A stretch of DNA of 64,000 nucleotides, from the NCBI RefSeq assembly GCF_963583255.1, contig NC_084803.1, positions 5,824,121-5,888,120 of the forward strand. The letters run 5' to 3'. Shown piece after piece: positions 35,494 through 47,461 of this stretch (positions within the stretch are counted from its first letter, which is position 1; the number at the start of each line of letters is the position of its first letter). The notes below the pieces were generated by a model, which was not told the origin of the DNA, did not search any database, and saw only the letters and a list, made by a program, of their open reading frames with translations. This DNA is from Pyrus communis. Its lineage: Eukaryota > Streptophyta > Magnoliopsida > Rosales > Rosaceae. Position numbers and translations under genes: made by a program.

Positions 35494-38400
35494 ATGGAGC
35501 AGAGCGAAACGGTCTCCGAAGTCGCGCCCAAGAAATTGGCGAGGCAATTGGATTTCACGACGCTGTGTCGAGCGTCGGCGAGTGCGGCGGTGCCGGACGT
35601 ACAGCTACAGCTACAGACACCGTCAGTGGCGCAGCAGCAGCCACAAATCTCACCGGCAAAACCACAGTTGCATTTGCATTTACAGTCGCCGCAGCCGGCG
35701 GCGGTCCATTCCCCGAAGCAGTTAACGCCGCCGCCGGCGATTCCGCAGTTTCAGGCTCGGCCGAGTCCCGCGCCGCCTGCAAACGTTCGGATTCCGCACC
35801 CGGTGCACAAGCTTTCGCAAGTGAGGTAAATTTCATGAATTTTGATCATATTTGGACTTATTTGTTTGAATTTGAAGTTTATTTGGTTGAATTTGGTAGT
35901 GAATATTGGAAATGTTGAGATAGGCTTTGATGTAATGCCAATATGATCTTGTGGTAGAAAAATAGTGCAAAATTGGTAATTTTATGCTTGAATGGTAAAT
36001 GTGGTTGCTAAGGGAGTTTACATTGTACATTTATGAGAAATTGTGTTAAGATTTTCAGATATATTATTGATATTGGTAATGTTGTTTAATAACTTATCTG
36101 AAAGTACAAGAATTTCCTACTATCTTAATCATAGAGAGGTGGAAGCTCTGCTTTTGACATTCTCTTCGATATTCTACTTCGGTTTTATATCGTTTACTGT
36201 TAATTATTGTTCATTTCTTTTGTTTCTCTCTAATTAAGTTATGTTTAAAGCTCCCTGATTGTGAGATTTGTTGTATTATACTTCTCTTGACCTTTGTGTG
36301 CATGTGTTTCTCTTCAGCAAACAAGAATCTCCTTTATCACGCCAACGTGGTGATGGAAAAGATTGTACTCCAAAGAAGCAGAAGCAGTGCAACTGTAAAA
36401 ACTCTCGGTGCCTGAAGTTGTAAGGACATCTCCTCCTCTTCATAACTTTTAGCATTAGATTGCTCCATTTGCGATTTGTATTTGTTTTCGGTATCTTGTT
36501 AATTTGAAACTTGGATGCCAAAAAACCCTTTGTGGATGATCTCTTCACCTCACATCTGGAGAGTGGGGGAGATGTTATAGATATTTGCATTTTGGTCCTG
36601 GGCTCTTCATCTCACCTTTTGCATATCTTGTGAATTCTGTTATACACTGAAACCTTGATATTCGGTTTAACCCTTTCATGTAGAGTACATGTTTTTCCAA
36701 GTGAAAATGTCAAAATGCTTTATGGTGGAAACACAGCTCGTGGTCCATTAACATGTAAACAAACAGATATTCTCAATCATGCTTCAATTTGCTTACATAA
36801 AGCTGCAAGCTTGAATGTGAATTCTCTGTAGATTTATATTGGGAAACCTCTATCCCTCAATATGGTCTTTTCGTTCCATATGCATATTGGAACGAGATAA
36901 TTTGTGGAATTAATGGTTGAGTTGATAAATCCACTTTAAGTTACTATCGAATACAAAATGATGTCACCTTTATTTTCTAGTACTTTATATGTTTCAAATT
37001 ATCCCCATTCTTTAGTACCTAAACTCAGAACTTGACAATCTTGTAGGTACTGTGAGTGCTTTACAGCTGGAATTTATTGTGAAGGTTGTAACTGCTCGAA
37101 TTGTCACAATAATGTGGACAATGAAGCTGCTAGGCAGGACGCACGTGGAGCAATTTTAGAGCGTAATCCAAATGCCTTCCAACCAAAGATTGCTAGCAGC
37201 CCACAAGAATCTCGTGATGGTAGGGTATGTAATCTGACTCATTTGTAGCTTCATCTGTGCCCTTGGATTGACTTTTACGAAGTTCATATGATGGTGAGAA
37301 AACAAGGAGGTGCAAGCATAGTACACTCTTAATGTTTAGTCTAGTTATTGATGTTCTTGAGTCAATTTTATTGCATTTGGTAATTCAGCTCAGTGTGCAT
37401 TAATAGTTTCTTATAACAAATTCAGGAAGATGCTGGGGAAATTCAAGCAGCTGGAAGGCACAACAAAGGATGCCACTGTAAGAAATCAGGCTGCCTCAAG
37501 AAGTATTGTGAGTGCTTCCAAGCCAATATTCTATGCTCCGAAAATTGTAAATGCATGGACTGCAAGAACTTTGAAGGAAGCGAAGAGAGAAGAGCTCTCT
37601 ATCATGAAGGCCACAATACTGTGGCCTACATGCAACAGGCCAATGCAGCCATTAGTGGGGCCATTGGAACCTCTGGTTACGGGACCCCTCTTGTGTCCAG
37701 AAAAAGAAAAGGCTACGAACTTTATTTTACCACTGGAAATCAATCCACTCATCCGATTGCACAATCTCAACAGGTACAATTTTTCTTCAAGTACTTGAAT
37801 ACATCTTTATTAAGTTTTGGGTAGTTGTGTGTTTGGCGTTGAATATTTTGATAAGTTGTTCTTGTCAGGCTTCAAAAAGTCCAGTATTGCAATTATTAAT
37901 ACTTGCTTGACCTTAGCTCATGAAAGCTAAGATCATTGTTCACATTTTTTTTAGCTCAGGCTAAGCTAATGATCATTATTCTACAAAAATGCTTGTGGAA
38001 TATGGCAATCCCTTCCAGATTAAATTCGGATTCAGTTCATTATTCTTGCTTCCATTTTCATTCCATCTATTTCTTAAGCTAACAGGCTTCGTGTTAACCT
38101 TATTTTTTAATTGAATTTTATCAGGAAAATCATCTAAGACCTCCTATGAACTCTTCTTCTCAGTTGTCTGTTCCTATCTTTCACGCTGCTAATGCAGCAG
38201 TATCAAGACCTTCAAAAACAACTACATACAGGTGTGTTACTTTTCTCAACATTGTTAATTGAAAAGTTTGCTTTATTTTCTTTCAAAATATACTAATCAT
38301 CACGTTTCGTGACTGAAGATCTCCATTGGCGGACATCATCCAACCAAAAAACGTAAAGGATCTGTGCTCACGTTTGGTTGTAGTTGCAGGAGCAGCTGCA

Positions 38401-40189
38401 AAGGCACTTGCAGGTTTTGGTTAAATACACAAGTCAATTAGATTCCTTTATTCTCTTGGCAATGCATGTGCATCTCATTTCACTTTTGAGTTTTTAGAGC
38501 TCTTTTTTATTCTTTGTTTAAAATATTTTGAGGACACTGCTAGAACCCTACTGTCCTAATGGGCTCTCCCAAGATGACAAATTTTTAGGTAATCAGTTGA
38601 CTGAAAGGCTATTATTCCAAGGCATGGAACTCTGTTGTTTTTGGAAAGACAATTCTATTCAGTTTGGTTTTGGAAAACTTGCTTTCCAACTAAAACTGCC
38701 TTATCATAGTTTTAAAAGTAAATGAACAAGAGGCTGTTTCTAAAGGGCCCAAGAAAAAGGAGCTCATGGTTATTGACCAAAATCGAGTATATGTTTTTCT
38801 CTTGTATTTTCATTGTGCCATTTTCACCCGGGCTTCTGTTTATTTCAGACTAATCAATAGATTTCTGAATTTTTGATTTCCTTGGGGAGGAAAACTTCCT
38901 GCCTCTTTTTCTCCCACCTTTCAGTTGCTACAGTGAATGCTAGATATTCTACATATGGTCTTTAAAATATGTGATTCGGTTTTGAATTTGCTAATTTAAT
39001 CTGTCCAGGAAATAGGCAAAGAGAGACAATTGATAAGACTAATGCCACTTCATCCACTCAAGAGGGGAATAAACATAAAATGGAACATGATAAGCAGCAT
39101 GATGACCATATAGGAGTGAATCAAGCAGATAGAAACGCGAGTAGATTTTCTGGATCGAATGGAGGTGATGTGCAAGATAGTAGGCCAATGTCACCTGGAA
39201 CTCTTGCCCTGATGTGTGATGAACAAGATAAGATGTTTATGGAAGCTGGATTGCCAAATGGTGCTGGAACCGATAATCCAAGCATGCCTCAGAAGTCAAC
39301 TCAGGATATAGGTTTCACAGAGGTTTACGTGGAACAGGAAAGGCTTGTTCTGACAGGGTTCAGAGATTGCCTTAACCATCTTATTACGCGGGGGAGCATA
39401 AAAGGTGAGCTTCTCCAAGTTACAATTCTAAACTTATGATTGTCGAAAAACAAATACCCATGTGCTTTGTGAATATTTTTGAGAACTTAATACTATGAGA
39501 ACACCCTACAAGGAAGAGATCAGTTTGGCTTCGCTCCTATATTTTTCTACCGGTTCAGAGCTTTGTGGAAACTTGGCCGATCATGTCTTCTTTTACTGTA
39601 ACTAGCAGACTTTCTAGAATGAATGTGCATTTTTAGTCATGGATATAGATGGTTTTTGGGGTGGATATAGATGGTTTTCGGGGTGTTGAATTCCCCACAT
39701 CAACATCTTGTTTTAGTCCTTGGAAGATTTCTTTGCATCTAAGTCCCGAAATTTGCAAGTTGAAATGTTATAGTGGCCCAATACCAAAACTTATTGACAG
39801 GAATCTTGTTGTCTCTATTAAAGCTTTAGGACAGGGTTAAAAAGGAAACCTGGGGACGGTAAAAAGTTCTATTTTGTGACTGTTGATTGACTTTGTTCTT
39901 CATTCATGCATCCAGCAAGCCTAACAAGAGTGAGTCGTTTGTCTTTGACTTTGCAGAAACAATGTGTTCTCCCCAAGCCAAAAGGGAGAGGGTAAGCCAG
40001 AAAGAATCCGTACAGGTTGGAACAGCAAAACCTACCACTGAACCAAGGTACCAGAAAGAGGCCTACAGCAACGGCATTGTGAAATCTCCTCTTTCATCAG
40101 CAAACGGTAAAATTCTTCAGCCGGTAACAACAGTCACTTCTGGTGACAATGATCTCACTCTAAAGGTTGGATTGCCCATTGAGAAATAA
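35494..40189 (+). CDS. Tesmin/TSO1-like CXC (CPP) DNA-binding protein
   Basis: Eight exons join in frame: 35494-35825, 36318-36419, 37047-37224, 37426-37773, 38125-38231, 38319-38413, 39009-39404 and 39957-40189, all GT-AG. They give 596 aa, close to Arabidopsis TCX5/TCX6. Residues 1-110 are Pro/Gln-rich. The first CXC domain starts at about residue 133 ([17 protein letters not shown], split across exons 2 and 3). The linker has the conserved [11 protein letters not shown]. The second CXC domain starts at about 217 ([17 protein letters not shown]). Each domain coordinates zinc through nine Cys and reads TTTGAA/TTTAAA-type CHR elements. Plant and animal (LIN54) relatives are DNA-binding subunits of the DREAM cell-cycle repressor complex; TCX5/6 also restrain DNA methyltransferase genes. 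Intron 6 holds an open frame (38528-38725) that is not conserved-looking. TCX5, TCX6 or TCX7 orthology is undecided: length favours TCX5/6, gene neighbours favour TCX7. Confidence 0.92.
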
Positions 40190-41072
40190 TACTGAGCACT
40201 CAAACCAATTCCGGTTGTAACTTAGGGTAGAAGTAGCTCCAAATTCAAATGGTACCACCGTGCCTCTTTCGAGACACTTTGGCATGATTTCCTGCCATAT
40301 CATTTGATCTTAGGTCTCGCAGTTAGTAAAAACAAACTTTCGTAAACTAATGAGAGCTAGACCCTTTTTCTCTTGGCATAAATTAATTCTCGAAAGAGCT
40401 TCTTTCAGTTTTGTTATGCATTTCCGCTGTTGTATGATAAAGTGCTTTTTTTGGGTTTCCCATCTCAATACAGAAGTGTTCAAATCTCACAATAATTGTC
40501 GATATTAACCGTTGGATCTCTTTGAATGGCTAGGGTTGGAAGCCTGGTAATCTGGTAGAAGAGCTAGAAAAAGCCAATCCCACGAAAGCACTGTTCCCAG
40601 AAGCCATTCCATGCCACAGTACGATTACCGTATTGGTGGAGCTTCCTTGCATCTTCCTTAAACTGGATTTTCGTTCTGATTGTTTTGTTTGTTTGAATGT
40701 TGCTTCCTACCACTTTCATTTTTTTGTTTGATTTTTCGTTCAAACAGAATTTGGCTCCATTAGGGTTCTTCACCATAAGGAGACGAGCACATGAACCCAA
40801 TTCACTCAATCGAATACCAAAATTTTCTGTTTGGTTGCTGGGAAATTTGAGAAAATGATGTAAATGCCAAAATAGTTTCCAAATTACTAATTCTTAAAGA
40901 ACTTGTTGCTCAAGTAATTCAGAGCATGTACTCTTGTCATCATGTTTTTGATCGGCCGGCCATATCCAACGAAACTATTGGAGGACTATTCTTGTATGCC
41001 TTATCTTATGAGGAGAGATTACGAAGTGTCTCGGTTGTATATAATTATATGTTTTATCTTTATTATTGTATT

Positions 41073-41105
<33 letters not shown>

Positions 41106-41760
41106 ACCGATGATAAGATAAATTTTCTTTGTGGCTAAATATTTTTTTTTGTCTTGAAAGTAATCTAAAACTCTCACATGTTTAGACTTGTTTTCTCTAA
41201 AAAAGAGATCAACCGATGATTTCGTCACGACAGTCCATCCATCGAGGACCTAGAAGACTTTGACAAAAGTAAAAAGCCACAACTATGATACGCAAACGTA
41301 AAGACTAAATGGTTCTAAACAATTTTGAAAATTAAAAATTAAACAGATCACAGATCCACAAACAACAATAATAACATTTCAAAACAATAAAATTTAATCC
41401 GCAAGAAAAGAAAACCAATCAAAATATTTTCCCACAATTTTCTCAGCTGCCAACCAGAGCGATAAAGAATTTGATCGCACCCCAAAAAGGTTTTCATAAT
41501 TTGTATTTATTATTATTCAGTAATAAATAATATTCGTTTCTGGAGGAAAAGGCAGCAGCGTGATGAGGACCCATTCACTCATCACTGCTCATCAACAGCC
41601 TCCCCACTCACCAAAGACCACGCTCGCACACGTGTCCCCTCCTCCGTCCCACACATGTCTCACCGTACCTCCCTCCCCGCCAAAACTTTCTTATAATTAC
41701 CGGCCCAAGTCACAGGCCAGAAGCAGCAGATCAAGACTCAGCGACTGTGACGTGAGCGAA
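40190..41760. other. Intergenic region between the TCX and hydrolase genes
   Basis: Contains the TCX 3' untranslated region and AT-rich DNA with a (TA)n run at 41078-41097. From about 41560 it becomes GC-richer and is probably the promoter and leader of the hydrolase gene. A - strand open frame at 40564-40809 lacks recognisable features. Confidence 0.5.
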
Positions 41761-43271
41761 ATGGAGGAAGCTCGGAAGCTTCGCTCGGAGTTCCTCCAAG
41801 TTCTGCGGAGCAGACGATCGGGCGAAGGTGAGTGAATTGGTAGACATTTTCTTTCCTTAATTTTGTGTTTGGCTGGTGAGAAAATTTGAGGGAATCAGTT
41901 GAAAATTTTGGTAATGTGAGACGTTTTGGATTCCTTTCAGTTCCAATGTTGGTCGAGCCGGCCAAACCGGTGGCGAATCCGTTGTTTCAGGAGGCTAATC
42001 CACCAAGCTTCAGTGAGGTTCGAATCTGGTTCCCATTTGGAAATGCTTTGTACCAGTTTGGTACTGCTTAAATTTTTTTAAGGGCCTCAAAATTGTGTTT
42101 GGTAACAGAGCCAAAGACTGCTTATTTCCTAAGCCACGGTCAGAAATAGCTGAAAAGTGGAAGCAGCTATTTGCTGCTTTCAAAAAGCGGTTTTTGCAAT
42201 TCACTGGGAAACAGCTAAATCTACCAAATTCTGCAGCCATCGATTAAAAATATAAGACAAGCACACACAGAGTCAGGAAGTAAATAATTAGGATGCTGTA
42301 AAGCATAAGACAACAAATCATCTGGAAGCCTCCATCTCCAGCCACATCAAAACTCCTGTGTTATTCGATTCCTTTCCTTTGCTTCGATCGCAGGAGAGAA
42401 GGATTCGAGAGTCTAACCCTTTTCGAATCCCCACCTACCCTCTTCGCCTAATCTCCTCTCTCGCACCATCAACTCCCCATCCCCACCCCACGATGCAACC
42501 ATACCCAGAACCCAATTTTGTTAGTTGGGAATATTGGGCTTGACAGGTTTTGCCCAAAATCCAATATTAATCTTCTGGGAAGTTTTCTATCTGGGTATTG
42601 GAAGGGCTAGCTTTTTGGGAGGTGCAGGTGGGATGATGTCAATATCATCGAGGAAGACGCTATTTTTTCTGGGCAAATGAAGACGGAGAAAATGGATATT
42701 GATGATAAAAAGCCTGAAGAAAACGAGGGGGTAGGAGAATGAGAGTTCGAGAAAGAAAATCCTTTTACATAAAAAGTTTACCAAACACTAACTGCTTTAT
42801 TTTACATTTATTTATTTTCACCGCACAGTAGTACCAAACTAACCTCACTTGCGCTCATAAGAGCTTTTACTAGAAGCAGGTCGAAATTTACAATAAAAGC
42901 ACCTAGAAATCACTTGGATTGATTCTTGAAAAAGCAGGTCGAAATTTACCATCCTCAACTGCATTTAGAGCCTCTGATTCAGCTGTTCTTCTGTTCAAAC
43001 CTACCTTCATACTCATGGCCGTCTACCGTTGTCATATTTGTTCATCCAAACACAAATAAAAATCGTAATGCAGTTAGTAGCACGGCCGGGAATCAGCCAC
43101 CGAATGACCCCGCTCATGGTAACCGAGGCCAGTGACTGGTTCGACCAGTTTCTGAAGCAGAGAGGCCGTGGTTGCAATCGTGCCATTCGTCGTTTCTTAC
43201 TAATCTACTTACCAGTGTTCATCTGTAACTCAGATCCAATCGGTTCTGGGCTTAAGCAATATACTCTCTGA
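41761..43271 (+). pseudogene. Alpha/beta-hydrolase gene with its catalytic middle deleted
   Basis: Exon 1 (41761-41827) and exon 2 (41941-42017) join in frame and encode MEEARKLRSEFLQVLRSRR, then VPMLVEPAKPVANPLFQEA, ending PPSFSE. This is the N-terminus of a plant alpha/beta-hydrolase family of about 370 aa (Arabidopsis AT5G25770 type, from memory). The only other recognisable part is the last exon from 43074 (LVARPGISHRMTPLMVTEA, then SDWFDQFLK), which carries the catalytic His. The roughly 270 residues with the nucleophile Ser and the acid are absent; the space holds a TIR element (42055-42840) and non-coding DNA. Exon 2 to last exon would even be phase-compatible, but the product could not fold as a hydrolase. 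The last exon also runs past the expected end to a stop at 43271. The promoter and first splice sites look intact, so it may still be transcribed. An assembly collapse is possible. Confidence 0.75.
42055..42840. mobile_element. hAT-like TIR element inside the hydrolase pseudogene
   Basis: The ends mirror each other twice: AGTTTGGTACTGCT at the left matches the complement of the right end, AGTTTGGTACTACT. Further in, GTGTTTGGTAAC (about 42096) matches the complement of GTTTACCAAACAC (42776-42788). It begins 37 bp after exon 2. No target duplication could be fixed. The interior is unusual: Ser/Pro-coding-like CT-rich sequence (42358-42543) and a short frame MKTEKMDIDDKKPEENE at about 42677, which might be captured gene sequence of unknown origin. 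Confidence 0.5.
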
Positions 43272-43542
43272 TAATATATCGTCAAGGCTGAAATAATTCA
43301 TCGTCGTTTAGGAAAAATCTATTGGTAGTACGGACTATTATTACAACAGCATTCTTAAACGACTAGTTTTCGGTTTCGTCGATCACAAATTCACAATCAA
43401 ATCATGATGTATAAAAACCTCCAAGCTAACATGTGCCGAGGTTGTACATTATGTGCAACTTCGTGCATAAAATTAGGCAATACAATCACATACAAGCTGC
43501 TCCTAAAATTGAAGACAAAAAACTACAGCGCACCCAGCTTCG

Positions 43543-45988
43543 TCAGCCTTTCTTCGGCATGGCGGCTAGCCTGGTGTACATTCTGGCCATGGAATTGTAC
43601 CCTCGGAAGTCGCCGGAACGCAGAAGATTGCCTGCCACACAACCAACACCAATTAACTTAAACAGAAGATAAGAGAATGAAACAGACAGCAATTTGTGCA
43701 TTAACTCAAACCTAGCACCAATTATAATGCAGAATTGGGGAAGCCACGAGAATTTCATATCCTAAAATACAAATGCATCAATAAGGGAAAACCTACTGTC
43801 TTTGGACGGGGCCTACGCCCAAGTTCTTTAAAATTCTCTCCTTTCTTCCTAACAAAAGCGGATACGGAAAATCGGATTAACTTTCATAAGTAAACTACGG
43901 TTCACTAGTCTCAGACAACTATCATTTATGTCCTTTGACCCCTAGTTTCAGAATCCTAGTTCATCCATGTGAACAGAGCTTAGGTTTCCGGTCGTTGGCT
44001 TGAGAATAGATAACGACGGCTCACAAAGCACGGGGGATGGAAAAACAAAAATTGAGCTCCTGCGTCTTAGACCAACTCCAATGGTGGGCTAAAAGCCAAA
44101 TTACCCCCCAAAATTTCCTCCCAAACCCACTCCAAACCAAGGAGAAATTTTGGGCTAAATGCTAAATGCTAAACCAATGCCAAATTCCCCCCAAAATTTA
44201 GCCCAGAAATTGGAATGGACTCCAACCCATATTTATCGGAATTTAATTTTTTTTAGATTAAAATGTTCATAAAATTAATTTACGATAGTCTACATATTTA
44301 TTTTAAAAAAAAATTAATTTAACAAAAAAAATAGCATAAGTTCATTCTTTAATAATCCCGGGCTAAAATTTTAGGCTAGAACGATTGGAGCAGAAAAGTT
44401 GTTTCTGGGCTAAAAGCTAAATTTTCCGGGCTAAAAAAATTTGGTTTTTGGCCCAACCATTGGAGATGGGAAATCCAATGCTCATATACATAATATGCGA
44501 GTCCACGTACCTGAATCACAGTTCAGTGGGCTATCAGGTTCTGGATGTGCCATTAAAGCAATTATAGCCCTACAAACAGATTGGAGTGTCCAAGCAGGGC
44601 TCCATGCATTCTTCAAAATATCAAGGCAAATCTCTCCTGTCTGCACTAGAAAACAACTTTAGGAAAATGAAACAATACTTGATATGTTTACAACAGTGCA
44701 TTAAGCATATAGTGTCCAATCTATTTTCCATCTGGTGATCTCGTCATTTGTCAGAGGGTAATCCCGGCACAGTGTACCAAACAATTGACCAAATGAAATC
44801 CTCAGTAAGCTTTGACACGCTATTCATTTTCAGGAAAAGACGCTACAAACGAGGTTTGAAAACACTTCTACATTTCTGCCTAGGAAAAAAAAAGTATAAA
44901 AGAGCTTCAGGTAGTCTTAACTCAATAAAACGATAGTTGAAGATACTTTTGACTCCTAATCATTGGTGTTGAACAACATATCCATATTATTCCATCACTC
45001 TTCCATCCAGGACAGAATCACTAAGCTCCCACCTACTTACTTTGCTAATTTCACAATTCAGCCAGATTCCTCAGATTTCCAAACAGATTAGACGTTGTCA
45101 CACAAAGATTTCGTACCTTGAAATGCACATTTGGATGGAATATTTTTGTTAAGAACCTGACTTGTGGAGGTTGCAAAGGATACTGCTCAGGAACCGCAAA
45201 AGCAAGCTGGAATATACCGCCCTCAAATGGGGTCTCTGATGGACCCTAAAGGCAAAATATGGACAAATAAGGCCAAACAATACACCCCAAGAAGTTTTCT
45301 TTGTAATGACGGAGCTTACCTTGATGAGAGCAGTCCATTTAAATATGTTTGTGTCGTCGCAAACTAATTGAATATCTGGATCAGCAACTTTCTCACGCTG
45401 CACCTCTTTGTATTCCTTGAAAAGCCTTGCCCTTGATGCCTGCAAAAACTTACTTGTTCAAAACGGTTTCACCGCATGGTTTAAAAAGCTATGCATTACA
45501 CCAATCCAAGACCAGAAGCAGAGAAGACGCTGTATAACAGCAACACCCGGCTAGCCACTAAAGTTCACCATTCGCACTAGCTTCACTGCCATCTAAGATA
45601 CATGATTATATTTCACGATTTTATATACCAGTCATTCATGTCCATAATTCCGCTCCATGAGGCCTCACCGTCTACTTCCTCTCCACAAAACAAACACTGC
45701 TTTTTCCTCGAACCCACATTCACTCTCCCTCCATCTCTCACCCTTCTACCACATTTTCCCGGCAATCCTCCCTCTAACCGAATCCGCTTTCAGCCATAAA
45801 ACTTTCACCCACTTGGAGCACATTTCGAGCTAACAATTAGTTTAACTAACAACCCTCATATCCCTATATGCTCTTAAGCTAAACAGCATTCGGATGAACA
45901 CCCGATCGAAAATAAACCCGAAAAACCAGTCCAATGAATTCTAACTATAACCAGACCGGCCAAAACAAGAAGCTGGGCTAACCTGCAT
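43543..45988 (-). CDS. PEX4: PEX4, peroxisomal ubiquitin-conjugating enzyme E2
   Basis: Five coding exons on the - strand: 45988-45983 (only ATG CAG), 45439-45320, 45245-45117, 44640-44511 and 43631-43543. They join in frame to 157 aa, the same length as Arabidopsis PEX4 (UBC21). The sequence begins MQASRARLFKEYKEVQ and ends YTRLAAMPKKG. The E2 signature is present: HPN at 79-81 and catalytic Cys90 in GEICLDIL. PEX4 is docked on peroxisomes by PEX22 and mono-ubiquitinates the import receptor PEX5, so that the receptor can be pulled back to the cytosol and reused. The real start is the six-base coding piece upstream; without it the second exon has only a TTG in place of ATG. Intron 4 carries a MITE (44070-44470). 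The gene is convergent with the hydrolase pseudogene. Identification is firm. Confidence 0.96.
44070..44470. mobile_element. MITE in PEX4 intron 4
   Basis: About 400 bp. The left end (ACCAACTCCAATGGTGGGC) mirrors the right end (complement CCCATCTCCAATGGTTGGGC), and the inner arms (CTAAAAGCCAAATT) also pair. TTA precedes the left end, which would fit a Harbinger-type element, but the right flank is diverged. Non-coding. Confidence 0.6.
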
Positions 45989-46430
45989 GCTGATTGTTGC
46001 CTGGGAACTCAAATCGCAGCACTTCACCACAAAGCCCCACTACCTGAACACAATCACAACATTCTCACAAAATTAACAAAAAATAATATAAATAAATAAA
46101 AAAAAATTGGAAATTTGAGTTGATTGGAAGTTTTGATTTCGCCACACGCATCCAAAACCAAAACCTCTGGAAAAACCGAATCGATACAATTCGATTGAAA
46201 AGGGGCAACATATGCAATTTAATGTAACTCAAGGGGGTATAACGTAAATTTCTATTTTTGCAGGAAATATTTGAACAACGGATTGAAATCCCAGAAGCTT
46301 ACCTTGCAGAGAGAGAGACTTGCTTTCCTCGGGAGAGACGAAGATCGACGATCGATTTCTTTACGGTCGGGTTAGGAATGGGATTTGGTATACGGTGCGA
46401 AAAGGGACATGGAATAGGGAACCACCAACG
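45989..46430 (-). promoter_or_regulatory. PEX4 5' leader with a non-coding first exon
   Basis: On the - strand a first exon probably ends at 46303 (CTGCAAG before GTAAGC). The second exon begins after TGTGTTCAG near 46044 and carries about 55 leader bases before ATG CAG. The leader intron of about 260 bp is inferred from splice signals. Confidence 0.55.
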
Positions 46431-47461
46431 AATCAGCACCCGCCACGTTTCCGATTATATTTTGTCACCAAACAATAGTTTCCTTTCTTTTTTGGTCAGA
46501 CACTGAGATGAGATATTGACCGAAAAAAAACATAGGTCATTTGACCAAAAAAAAAAAATCATATGGTACATCACGTATCATAATGTAAATAGAGGGATAT
46601 TAGGTCTAGGAAAATAAGCCCTGGGATACAAATTTCGGAAGAAAAATTAGTAAAATACACTAGTATTTACATTCACAACTTAATCATCTACTTTGCAAAC
46701 GTGGTTAAGAGCGTTCATATCTACCCTTGAGGTTGTCAAGCACTTGACACTACCGACTCAAATAGAAGGTGTATAAAATTTTACAATTGTGATTAAAATT
46801 TAACAAAAAACCACATTTTTATATTAAAAAGTCAAACCTAGTACTATTCATTTTACCTTTTATTTTATCCTTATTGTTAAAATTCAAAATTTTCAAAACT
46901 TGTTCATTAGTTTTCCTTAATTATATACGATTTACTCTAGAGTCCTTTTACAAAGGCAAAGGAGGCAAGCTGCAGTTTTTCTGGTGTCACATCTAAAGTC
47001 CGACAGGTCATAAGTTCAATTGAAACCGGATCGGATGATTTACTACCAGGAACATTAGGCTTTGAATTAGTCTATTCGTTGACTGTTGAAACTAGATACA
47101 GATTCAGCCACCCACCAAATAAGACCAAAACGTAAATCAAGAAAATACACACAAAAAGAAAAATTAGGGTTTGGAGAGTAAAACTGAAAAAAACACAAAA
47201 AAAATGCATATCTCATATAAAATTCAATCTCTAAATCACATGGAGGTCTCCCATTTTTATCGGGGTTTTTTTCTACAAAGAATGTACACGTTCCCAATCA
47301 CAAACCCAGATTATGGAGTCAAATGCCCAACAAACAAAAAAATTATATATATATATCGAGAAAAAAGACCAAAAATGAAAAAGAACGCGAAAAGAATCCA
47401 AAAATAAAATTAAGTTGTTGGCCAAAATAAGGGAGGAAAAGGGGTGAAACCGGTAATAACT
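46431..47461. other. Intergenic region between PEX4 and the TOL gene
   Basis: AT-rich DNA upstream of PEX4 and downstream of the TOL gene stop codon (TOL 3' untranslated region from 47461 downward). No gene seen apart from the dispersed repeat at 46790-46918. Confidence 0.5.
46790..46918 (+). repeat. Dispersed repeat, copy 3 of 5
   Basis: Contains 'aaccacatttttatattaaa', 'gtactattcattttaccttt' and 'ttcattagttttcctta', aligned with the copies at 34452, 57708 and 58984. Confidence 0.75.

Noticed and set aside
35439..35918. 159-codon ORF overlapping TCX exon 1
   Set aside because: Wrong frame; Ala/Gly-rich artefact of the GC-rich first exon.
38528..38725. Open frame within TCX intron 6
   Set aside because: Skipping it keeps the conserved reading frame, and its sequence does not resemble CPP proteins.
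42018..42030. GTTCGAATC, which looks like a tRNA T-loop
   Set aside because: No acceptor stem, D-arm or anticodon arm around it; it is the start of intron 2 of the hydrolase pseudogene.
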